Positions 38,301 to 45,853 of a stretch of DNA of 45,853 bases are shown piece by piece. Within the stretch, counting starts at the first letter, position 1, and every line of letters starts with the position of its first letter. The position numbers were made by a program, and so were the translations under genes. This DNA is from Elysia marginata (Eukaryota; Mollusca; Gastropoda; Plakobranchidae): positions 30,086 through 75,938 of the forward strand of contig BMAT01009123.1 in the NCBI GenBank assembly GCA_019649035.1, written 5' to 3'. Below the pieces are notes generated by a model that had not been told where the DNA came from, ran no database searches, and saw only the letters and a program-made list of their open reading frames with translations.

Positions 38301-41300
38301 AAAAAAGATTGAGACGTATAAAAACGAAATAGGTTTTGTGACCAGATGAACAGACAGATGAAAGAAAAAAGAAGAAAGATATGGACAGCGACAGAGAGAC
38401 AATTTAAATTGGAGTTTTATAGTAGGAATGATATAGAGGAAACACGAGAAAGAAAAAGAGTTATAGAAAGAGACAAAGAGGGAAAAGGAGGATAATTGTG
38501 CCGCAAGAAGTAATTTTCTTCCCTTCAAATGAATTCTCAAATCACATTGTTGGAAACTAGACCGAGAGAAAGAGAGCTCAACATAATATAGGCCTACAGA
38601 AAACTAACAGGTCGAAAAAACATGCAGATTAAGAGAAGGTAAGTAACACATGAATGATAACTGGGAACAGCCATCGACACACAAGACATGAACATTCTAA
38701 TATAGCAGAGAAATCCAAGCAAAAAAATCAGAAAAAAACTGCATATCGTTTTCAAATCTTTGTGCTTCGAAACCGACAGAACAAGCTCGAACGCTACGCA
38801 ACCTCCCCCTTGCTGCAATAGTTTTTTCATATACAATGTTGTTGAAGCCCGGTTTTATTGTGAATACGAAAGTCCTGTCTCCAACGTTGTCAAAACCCCC
38901 CTAAGCGTAACATTCCCACCTATTACGTTGGCCTTTCATGCAATCATAGCCTGGGGTGTGGAATCTTAATTTTTCTTTAGCCTGTCTGGGGCTGACATCG
39001 TTGACATACATCTAGATCAACCTTTATCTTTACATTTTGTTGGTGTATGCTGAAGAAAAGCTGCCTGCAAAGACCGTTACACTCTAATAATCACGTTTAG
39101 AAAGGGAAATGAGTCGAGAACAGCAGCTGCCGCCCTAGATAGACATCGGCCCCATAGTTGGGCGTTTTCTAAAAATCCGGATTGTAGTTGTTTGTACGCG
39201 CAAATCGTGTTACATCCGCAGCTATGTTACCTTGTGCACTGGATGGCTTTCTTAAGTCCGCTAGGAATGCGCTGAGTGAATCATTTAATAAACAAAGAGA
39301 TAATTACGAGTCTTTCGGAAAGTAACGTGAAAAGAGCAATAGCTTTTAAACCAATCATTCTAAATGTTTAATGCGGCCTCTCATATACAAACTACATCAA
39401 CGACATGCTTTTTTGTTATTCATAGTTTACTCTCCATTATTATGTGATGAATGATTTCTTTGTGAATTTCCGTTGAATTCTGTTCCATCTGCCCTATGGA
39501 ACCTCACGATTTCTCTGGTCTCTATCTTTGGCCGACTTTCAATGGAGTAGCCATCTTATTTTTTGTTAACATGGGCGTATTCAATAACGCTGCTAAAACT
39601 TGGTGCGGCAATTGTGAGTTGAGCAGCTTAATCACACTGTTCCTAGATTTGTTAAATATTCACTGGTTCAAAATTTTGAATATTTTCACATTATTTTCCG
39701 AACAACCCTCGTATATTGTTTTTTAAAACCATTTTAAGGTACCTCCGTGCAGTCTAGCAGAGATAGCGACAAACACATACTTGAATATCATGTGCTTATT
39801 TACGTTTACGTTTTTCTGTCATGCCAAGTAGAGCAGGACTTAGGGCAGAACCATATTAGCCCGGACGGTGAGACCGGACCTGACGATTTTTAGGAGCAAA
39901 ACTCCTTCGATCATGTGATTGAGTAGTAGATGTCAATGCCTGACTGTCGGTGTCGACGCCGGTGGGGAGAGCAAGACGACAACAGCGTTGGGCCCGTTGT
40001 TTTCGTTTGTTTGTTGTTGTTGTTTTTGTTTTTTATTGGGGGGGGGTGCCATGTACTACAGCAACGCCTGTCTTTTCATTAGTACTCATTATTAGCCTAG
40101 GCAGTCGTGGTAAGGCCCAAGCTCCACCATGAGTAGATGTCACGGTCTGAAGGTCGGTACGACGGTGGGAAGGTTCTATTCCCACTCATTGATTCCATTT
40201 TAATGTTTCATGAAAGGACCTCTCAATAGTTTGATCAACAATGACGATAACAAAAACAGCGAAACAGCGCCAACGCCAAAGTACAATTAAATTTTTTTTA
40301 TTTATATTTAGTTCAAACAAGAAATCAGTGAGTGTGTTGGAGGAGAGGGGGTGATGAAACAACTTGCTACATAAGTTGTTAACCTAACACGACCTATATT
40401 TTAATTTATTTTGATAAAACTAAGGCGTAAAAGAAAAAAAAAAACAAAAGGACAATAGAAATAGTGAACCTTTTTTTTTGCATTGGGTTCAATGGGAAAA
40501 TATTTCATTCGATTATTCGAAATCGGCCCATGTAAATATGAAAACTGATTACGAGCCATTGATGCGATTCGATAGAGAAACCGGATCAAGTCCGAACTTC
40601 ACCCAGACTTATCGGAAAATTCGAATGGGCGTGTATCAGAGCAAGCGTATGAAGCGCGGTCACGTGATCAAACATTGTGCCCAATGGTCGATATATTGGG
40701 ATTGTATTGTACTCTTATGAATTTTGTTTTCCTGGCCTAACCCCTCTCTTATTTTATTACCGTCCATTATTCCAATGAAGACTCTTCACGAGCTATACTA
40801 GAAAAATTTATAATGCTAGGTCGGTACACCAGTAAGTCCCGGCCTGACCGCCGTATTTAATAGCGCAGGGCAGCTTAGGAAACGATAAACCAAAAAGTAC
40901 AAATCCTAAGCAATCTAGTATTTTATTTCTTTGGTTAAACTCAGCCCTGTCTTGATTTACAAGTCTTAAGCTCATAGATGGGTTCTATTATGGAGCTGAT
41001 TAAAGCTTACAACAAAACCTATTACGCTATTCTAAAATTTTTGCTGTTCTATTTTAGCCAGATGATTCAACTTTTTTTTCTTATTAGTGCAATTATTGTC
41101 AAGGGTAAAATAACTGTTTAAAGTGGATTAATAAGACGAAACAGACTGGCGACTTTACTGATTTTACAAAGAAAAAAAACCGACCCCACTCATGAAAGGT
41201 GGTCCACTGTTACGTTGAATGGGTCACTATGTTAGTGTCTAATAATGGCTGGAGGTTTTGTCCCTTCAAATTCTTTTGTTTTTTTTTGTTTTGTTTTATA

Positions 41301-43366
41301 AAGCCTTAGCATTTGTTTAGCACGAAAAAAATGGTGCGGTGACCAGACTTAGGCTAGGCGCTAGGCTTTTAAGCTTATCCTACCTTCAAAAACCCTGAAA
41401 CTCCCACCATACTAGGGGAGCCTTTGTTTGCTGATAAAGGCTGGTGTAACCGGCGACAATATTTATTTTTCGATAAAGGTATATTTTCGGTATAAATCTT
41501 TCCAATGTTCCAATCAAAGCAATTTATCCAGTTCTATGAATTTTATGATTTTTCTCATTCTAGATACAATGTCAAGCTATCTAACTCCAAGATCGTAAAA
41601 TAATAGGAAATGAGTCGTCGTATATCGAACTCATGTGCAGCCAGTAAGTGTTTTCCCCTATACGTATGATTTCTTTTAATTCAAAAGGGCATGTACGGGT
41701 CGAATATTGAGTCGAATAAAATCCATCGCGTTAGTCTGTATGACATCTAACATTCATGTGGGTTAATGTTCCTGAGTCTCTATTTACTACGATGGGAAAC
41801 ACAAGTGTTAGCCTCTGATAGTATCTTTATTAATCACCATTATTTCCCAGTCAAGCATTAATCGACACTGCTTTATAAAACACAAGCCTAAGTATGAACA
41901 CAAACGTGTGTCTATATTTTCAGGTTTAACGATATAATTATATCGTTAGGTTATATACAATTAAGGAATCATCTTGCCTGTTGTTTTTGTCTCATAAATT
42001 CATATGTCATTTTTTAAAGTTTGGGTAGATGTCTTCGTCTCTGACTTGCCTTTCTGTAAAAAAAAAAAAGCCTGCTAAACCACCTCTGTGTGGAAAGTTG
42101 CACGACCAGGTCTTGGTATTGCTTTGTATTTACGTGCATTAGGCTGAGCGGTTTATAGTTTTCAAAATATTTTTAACTGATATGCAAACCAGTTTTCTTT
42201 TTACCAATTTCTACGACCACGCCTCAATCGGTTATGTTTGTATTACTATGCTAATTCACTCTTTTAAATGATCCTTTCCAGTCAGGCAAACTGTTTAAAC
42301 ATTAACGAGGGCTTTCCATAATTACAAACCTGTGTATACATTTTCAGAGTTTTATTTAAAATGAAAGAATGCAGCGCTTTTAAAAACCGTTTAGGTTAAC
42401 TTATATTTTGAGTGGTACTAGGTTATTATTATTTTTTAAATATACCTTTTTTCCTAAACCCGCATCTTGAAACTTGATTTCACAGCTTTTTGTTTAGTCA
42501 CTTTAAATGTAACGGTTCGTTCAGTTTTGCAGAGGATCCTTAAAAAACTTTCGGCAAATCTTTAAAAAATATTTATCTTCTCAAACTTCCGAGGTATTTT
42601 GTTAAACTTAGATAACTTTGCCTTATAAAAATGCAGAAAGCAAAGCAAAATTTTGATAACACAACGACAATACTAACACACCAATAACTCAGGTTACCTG
42701 TTGTACAGAATTAGTCCACAATATCCCGCGGGTAAAAAAATCCAAGCCTGAGAAAAAGACACAAACAGCAAATGCTAGAATCCACTTAGAATCTAGTTCT
42801 ACTTTCCTTGCTTGCCAAACCGTTAGTAAGCAAATGCGGGTATTCGGTAACCGGAGTATTTATTTATTAACGCCCTCTTGAAGTCACGGAGCTGTGACAC
42901 CGTCTTTGCTGGTTTCGGGGCATAAACTATAACAGGATATTGAGTAATGCGTTGCCACCAATCAAAGATTCATATTAGGTAGACCTAACTAATGGATTGG
43001 CACTAACCTAGACCGTCACACATGCCCTTCAGCGTGTGAATTCGTTAACACCGCGCTTTTAGAAATATCATGCTGGGAGTTAGCCGCATAATTGAGTAAA
43101 ACATAGACCTAGAAGAAATCTCACTACTTCAAGCAGGGTTGCTCAATTCAGAAGGTTAAGTTTATTTGCGTATCGAATATCTGTTGTCTCCCCCGCAGAA
43201 GCTACCTCACCTGTTGGTTCACCACTAACTTTGTGGATGGAGGAGATAGCGAGTGCGACTGGGGATAGGGCCCGTGACTGGATGCCGTCTCGCCTTACTG
43301 AGCAAGAAACAGGGTGTACGCTTGCCGTTTGGGAGAAGAAAATTGGAGACTGCTCGTCGCCTTGTC

Positions 43367-43419
<53 letters not shown>

Positions 43420-44767
43420 GCTGAGGGGTAATGGGGGCCCTCAGGGAGAAAACGAGAGAGTAGAGAGAGAGAAACCCTGCTCCAGCATCCTATCTTAATG
43501 AACCTTTTGTGGTTTGCTCAGGGAGATGGTCTGGCGATCTTGTCACACTAGTGACTGTAAAACCCCTCTCGTCCCCAAGCAATGCACGAGGGAGGCAAAT
43601 AGAGGTTCACTACCACAAAAACCCAACTGACTTAATCAGATCGATAGACTGCTTGATTGGATGGTGAAGGGTTGGGAAATGAAACAGTTTTTGTCTGTGT
43701 CGCTCATACCCTTAAGAAATTTGAATCTACTTTTGCAAAGTTTAACCTGTTTTTTTTTATTTTGTTTTGCTTTATTGTTTTCATTATGGCCCTTTCGTCA
43801 TGGATGAATGATGGTAGTATAGTGTAGGCAAAACTTTTTGAAGTGTTAAGAAATTAGGAACTAAAAGTAATGGATCCTTCAAAATACAATCGCCTTTTAA
43901 TATTTTTTTCATCATGTTCATGTTTGCAACGTTTTGTCAGTATGAGAGATTGGTGTGTGAATATTGAATAGCAATAAGCAGGATGATTGCGGTAACATTT
44001 ATAATCGCCCCAAAGTTAGGTTGGTTAGTCAAGATCGACCTTTATGTTTCAACATCCATTATGGGCCTTTTATTGTCGAATTACAAATCAATGAGGGAGA
44101 GAGAAAGACAGGCAGACAGAGAGAGAGAGAGAGAGAGAAACAGACATATACAGTGATATAAGAGACGAAACAAAGATTGATAGGGAGAAAGACAGCCAGA
44201 GAAATATATACTATAGCGGAGGGGAAATAGAGATAGATAAAGACAGGGAGAGATTAAATGGAGTATCAGACATTGAGAGAAACGAGAGAACAAGAGAGAG
44301 AGAGATGGCCTGGTGTGATTAGATATCAATGTACTAAGTGACAAATCCAAATTGAGAAAATTTCCCCGCGTAGCAATAATGAAATGAGGTATGAGCATGA
44401 TTTTAAAAAATTCAGTGAAATAAGGGAAGAGGAAAAGAGAGAGAGAGGGAGAGAGAGAGAGATAGAGAGAGAAAGAGAGATAGAGAGAGAGGGGGGTTCA
44501 GGTATACAGAGGGTATCACCAAGCGTGATATCACACATTGTGATTATATAAAGTGTGGGGTGGAGAAGTTGCAAGAGACAATCACAAAGCCTTCCGATTA
44601 GGGCCCTCTTGAAACAATACCTCTGATTAGTTTCCGCTGTTCCCATGGTAATGCCAAGAGTGAGCGCTGCCTTTATCGATAAGTGAGGCCTGACAGGGGG
44701 TTTAAGCTGACAAGTAGCCCCTACCTGCTTCTGAGGTAATGTTACCCTCTCACCTATCAGGTGGCAT
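18799..44767 (-). CDS. Dispatched-family RND/sterol-sensing-domain transporter, 22 coding exons, 1124 aa
   Basis: Twelve-pass plasma-membrane protein of the Patched/Dispatched family. Dispatched proteins use cation flux to release lipid-anchored Hedgehog. Exons, 5' to 3' of the gene: 44754-44767, 35467-35777, 35098-35189, 34545-34615, 32421-32547, 31736-31839, 29686-29831, 28965-29077, 28204-28284, 27174-27361, 26427-26558, 25885-26074, 25284-25526, 24313-24405, 23695-23826, 23207-23332, 22509-22646, 21980-22106, 20957-21084, 20394-20486, 19717-19887, 18799-19353. They total 3375 bases in one frame. Layout: Pro-rich cytosolic N-terminus (1-105), TM1 (~107-130), loop 1 with N-glycosylation sites, sterol-sensing TM2-6 (~367-520), TM7 (~576-595), loop 2, TM8-12 (~888-1040), cytosolic tail. 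GxxxD motifs sit in TM4 (G431-D435) and TM10 (G952-D956). Shorter than human DISP1 (1524 aa), so exact orthology (DISP1, DISP3 or an invertebrate subfamily) is undecided. The start exon is the weakest part. Confidence 0.85.
19717..24405 (-). CDS. Dispatched-like exons 14-21: second extracellular loop and TM8-TM9
   Basis: Exons 24313-24405, 23695-23826, 23207-23332, 22509-22646, 21980-22106, 20957-21084, 20394-20486 and 19717-19887. Loop 2 includes VMLMFGLKNQDRDSC, the region homologous to the porter domain after TM7, cysteines in DSCHKSDFEC, and sequons NLT and NLS. The final exon gives TM8 (GILIGICLAYVVLAFATM) and TM9 (ALMATSIILLVTISVSAF) followed by PILGWEIS, a family landmark just before TM10. 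The acceptor of 23695-23826 (ccacgaccag) has a poor pyrimidine tract; it is chosen because it keeps frame and family alignment. Confidence 0.87.
21353..21563. repeat. TAC trinucleotide microsatellite with 32-N assembly gap
   Basis: TAC repeats, with TGC variants, on both sides of N 21377-21408. It lies in the intron between exons 21980-22106 and 20957-21084. The leucine-run open frame is an artefact of the repeat. Confidence 0.95.
24116..24177. repeat. Two perfect 31-bp tandem copies
   Basis: The unit starts ggatagagtgacaaagaaac and repeats exactly at 24116 and 24147; a third copy begins with ggat at 24178 and then diverges. It is intronic and a candidate variable minisatellite. Confidence 0.9.
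25284..27361 (-). CDS. Dispatched-like exons 10-13: sterol-sensing domain TM2-TM7
   Basis: Exons 27174-27361, 26427-26558, 25885-26074 and 25284-25526. TM2/TM3: DMALAVGSFIFIFLFMLFQ then TGSLFLTSLAIISIM. TM4: FIILGIGADNIFVF carries GxxxD (G431-D435); in vertebrate DISP1 this position is usually an Asp-Asp pair, here Asp-Asn. TM5/6: RRASKSMMNTSLTTFAAFMS and FGIFSATLVMVNFLSAIIFF. A cytosolic segment rich in Cys, Trp and basic residues follows, then TM7 (WIFIVICAAMAGTFIYF). This order and the GIGAD signature are diagnostic of the Patched/Dispatched superfamily. Confidence 0.93.
28204..34615 (-). CDS. Dispatched-like exons 4-9: first extracellular loop
   Basis: Six exons (34545-34615, 32421-32547, 31736-31839, 29686-29831, 28965-29077, 28204-28284) encode the ~215-residue extracellular porter domain between TM1 and TM2. 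Features include LRNFAWRYRDEDD, FFEGGGNVLTRQRLEAIQ, a Cys pair in NFCKQTVTNGVGTC (a possible disulfide), and sequons NTS, NDT, NAS and NLT consistent with N-glycosylation. The exon at 31736-31839 is short and ends with a GC donor (see findings). All junction phases close. Introns between them contain a GAT microsatellite (29428-29550), a CT repeat (33931-33971) and a SINE-like relic (31125). Confidence 0.85.
29428..29550. repeat. GAT (ATG) trinucleotide microsatellite
   Basis: Imperfect TGA/GAT repeat with GAC and GCT interruptions, in the intron between exons 29686 and 29077. The Met-run open frames are artefacts. Confidence 0.95.
31125..31230 (+). mobile_element. Possible decayed tRNA-derived SINE
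   Basis: ggcacagcgggttatgagcg resembles an A-box head (GGCNNAGNGGGTTA) and is followed by gggctctgagggaatatcc and, about 60 bases on, gcagtgagtcctg as a weak B-box remnant. The segment is GC-richer than its intron surroundings. It may be a short SINE relic; I could not confirm ends or target duplication. Confidence 0.35.
33931..33971. repeat. CT dinucleotide microsatellite
   Basis: About 20 perfect CT units in the intron between exons 34545 and 32547. Flanks are also pyrimidine-rich. Confidence 0.95.
35098..35189 (-). CDS. Dispatched-like exon 3: first transmembrane segment
   Basis: Acceptor ttttcttttcag, donor CAACAG|GTACCC. It encodes LFLGGHIFFVVVSAILIFAG followed by VDLIPIEFQQ. The hydrophobic helix just after the basic cytosolic segment is TM1 of the RND fold. 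Phase fits exon 2 (T plus TT gives Phe) and exon 4. Confidence 0.88.
35261..35426. repeat. Compound ATG / AGG / AAG trinucleotide microsatellite
   Basis: An ATG repeat (35261-35338) runs directly into AGG, AAG and AGG repeats. Together they fill 166 of the 277 bases of the intron between exons 2 and 3 of the transporter. Seen from the transcript they form a long CTT/CCT/CAT tract beginning 40 bases after the donor. Confidence 0.95.
35467..35777 (-). CDS. Dispatched-like exon 2: cytosolic proline/asparagine-rich N-terminus
   Basis: An acceptor with tract aaacttttcccag opens at 35777, and the donor CT|GTGAGT lies at 35466. It encodes about 103 residues rich in Pro, Gly and Asn, then KFIADHTKTAF leading into TM1. 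The reading frame is open from the acceptor through the internal Met, which argues for an upstream coding exon. Its GC content is well above that of the surrounding introns, as expected for coding sequence. Confidence 0.8.
39921..40190. repeat. Divergent direct repeat pair
   Basis: gtagatgtcaatgcctgac and onward (from about 39926) and gtagatgtcacggtctgaag and onward (from about 40133) share the order tagatgtca, tcggt, cgacg(cc)ggtggg, about 207 bases apart. The second copy continues with ggttctattccc, which resembles a Pol III B box. It may be part of an interspersed repeat; family unknown. Confidence 0.4.
41927..41948. repeat. 22-bp perfect palindrome
   Basis: The 11-base arm TAACGATATAA is followed immediately by its exact reverse complement TTATATCGTTA, with no spacer. 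It is inside the large first intron. Confidence 0.9.
43371..43416. repeat. GA dinucleotide microsatellite
   Basis: About 22 GA units, followed by more purine-rich sequence up to about 43470. Confidence 0.95.
44096..44496. repeat. GA-rich block with several GA microsatellites
   Basis: GA runs at about 44096-44137, 44291-44306 and 44436-44496, separated by GA-rich sequence. It lies within the proposed first intron, about 260 bases downstream of the proposed start exon in the transcript direction. In some animals GAGA tracts sit near promoters; here that is only a possibility. Confidence 0.85.
44754..44767 (-). CDS. Proposed start exon of the Dispatched-like gene (14 coding bases)
   Basis: On the - strand, ATG CCA CCT GAT AG is followed by the strong donor GTGAGAGG. 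Its two leftover bases join the first base of the exon at 35777 to give Arg, so the N-terminus reads MPPDR-IQQGPLPPIENA. The ATG has A at -3. Evidence is start context, donor strength, phase fit and a proline-rich continuation; there is no homology to lean on. If wrong, translation could start at the in-frame ATG at 35708-35710 within exon 2 (giving about 1097 aa). Confidence 0.5.
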
Positions 44768-45853
44768 CGTGATGTTGAGCTTGATTTTCATTTACCTCAG
44801 TTACTATTATGCTGAACTATCTGCGATGTAGCATTAAATAAGCCTATAAGATATAAATAAATCGGTTACTTGGACATATTAACTATAATGAGGGTTTTAT
44901 TTACATTACTACCAGCACCACATGTGATGGTATAATTATTCCACATTTTTACTTAGTACTCTGGTTTCTTTTCGTATCAGTCTTTTGTTGTTTGAGCAGT
45001 TCGACCTGTGTTCATGAATTGACTGTCGAGTTTGAAAGGGAGTGAGGAATGGGACTTAGGTTCAGGAGAATGATCAGCAAAAGTGATGGGCCGCGATGTT
45101 GCATGATGGAGAAATTCTCAGTTAGTCAATAGAATAAAAACCCTTTTAAGGGAAAAAAAAGAAAAACGAATCCGACGATAAAATTGGCCCAAAGTATTCG
45201 GAAGTAGTTTTAGCCTCATATAAATAAAGTGCCCCTTTAGATGCTATTATAGTTCTGTTGATTAGATTTATTTTTAAAGAAAAAAAATTAACTTTGTCAA
45301 TACTGAAAATAAAACTGGCAAATACAAAAGGTTATTTGAAGGCTATGTCACTAAAATATAACTACTTGTTTTCTCTCTAACAGAACATTTATAATTTTAG
45401 ACTTGACACTTCCCCATAGATTACTTCTCTTTCTGTCCACACTCGACTTGAACAAAAATGAAATATAATAGGCCTAGGCTCTCTGGGATATTTATTCGCT
45501 GGGATAAAAGAGAGAGGTCAAGGCAATATTACAAATTGGGACTGGGAGGTCTTCCGCTTAACGCTGTTTTGAAAAAAAATATGAGATACGAAGATAAAGA
45601 CAAAATTCCATGCTACTTTAATGGCCATGGAGAATCTGAAGTTAATTTGTTAGGCATATCATTTTATAGGCAAATAAAAGGTTACACCAAATCGTGATAT
45701 GGCGGATTTGTTCATATTCTTTCTCGGTACACGGAGGGTGAATAGCAAAGAAAGTTGACCAGTCACGACAGGTTATTTTGCCAAGCTTTGATGCTAAGAA
45801 AGAGAATAAGAAGGGCAAAGGATGTGATAGAATTTTTTTTTTTTTTTTTTTTT
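44768..45853. other. Upstream flank / 5' UTR and possible promoter of the Dispatched-like gene
   Basis: If the ATG at 44767 is right, this region carries the 5' UTR and promoter on the - strand. No TATA box or initiator could be fixed. The open frame at 45458-45697 (+) shows no recognisable protein. The window ends in a poly-T run of 21 bases (45833-45853). Confidence 0.35.

Larger units (their letters stand above)
35778..44753 (-). other. First intron of the Dispatched-like gene (about 9 kb)
   Basis: No coding exon or RNA gene can be supported in this stretch on either strand. It holds purine-rich segments (38280-38480), a partial repeat pair (39921/40131), a 22-base palindrome (41927), and GA microsatellites (43371, 44096, 44436). 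Open frames such as 40478-40720 (+) and 35933-36160 (-) lack family features. If the start exon is misplaced, this is the upstream region instead. Confidence 0.5.

Noticed and set aside
40478-40720. 80-aa open frame on the + strand
   Set aside because: No recognisable domain, no splice partner and no regulatory context; length is within chance for non-coding DNA.
42698-42747. Possible alternative upstream exon of the transporter (acceptor tttttctcag, donor CAG|GTAACC, phase fitting exon 2)
   Set aside because: It lacks a start codon, has no family resemblance, and when joined after the proposed start exon it reads into a TAG/TAA stop. The start exon at 44754-44767 explains the data better.
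44751-44763. Paired E-box-like CACCT...AGGTG
   Set aside because: It overlaps the proposed start exon and its donor, so the match is explained by coding and splice sequence.

Overview
This is a 45.9 kb eukaryotic (animal) window. It is AT-rich, with short exons (50-560 bp), long introns, microsatellites, a tRNA-derived SINE and a TA-flanked inverted-repeat element. There are no bacterial-style operons. Exon structure and repeat style suggest an invertebrate, probably a mollusc. That assignment is inference: no species marker was recognised. Two small runs of N (15393-15396, 21377-21408) show it is a draft assembly.

Two protein-coding genes lie tail to tail. On the + strand, 607-11244, are the last 12 coding exons of PAF1, a subunit of the RNA polymerase II-associated PAF1 complex. 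I joined the exons by hand; they give one frame of 542 codons plus stop, and only the extreme N-terminus (about 25 residues by comparison with the family) lies to the left of the window. The C-terminal exon encodes an unusually long Ser/Arg repeat followed by the acidic family tail.

On the - strand, 44767 down to 18799, is a complete Dispatched-family (RND/sterol-sensing-domain) membrane transporter. I resolved 22 coding exons that join in one frame of 1125 codons including the stop. All 12 membrane segments, both GxxxD ion-relay motifs and both large extracellular loops are present. The proposed start exon holds only 14 coding bases and is separated from exon 2 by a 9 kb intron. One intron uses a GC-AG boundary.

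The convergent intergenic region (about 11.3-18.4 kb) holds a TIR element with a SINE nested inside it (14505-15482), a related end at 12833, and otherwise unannotated AT-rich DNA, part of which may be 3' UTR of the transporter. The large first intron and the right flank (36-45.8 kb) hold GA-rich microsatellites and palindromes but no further gene that I can support.

The two genes have no known functional link. One is a nuclear transcription elongation factor; the other is a membrane transporter whose best-known relatives release lipid-modified Hedgehog. No prokaryotic defence system, CRISPR array, intact transposase or virus was seen.
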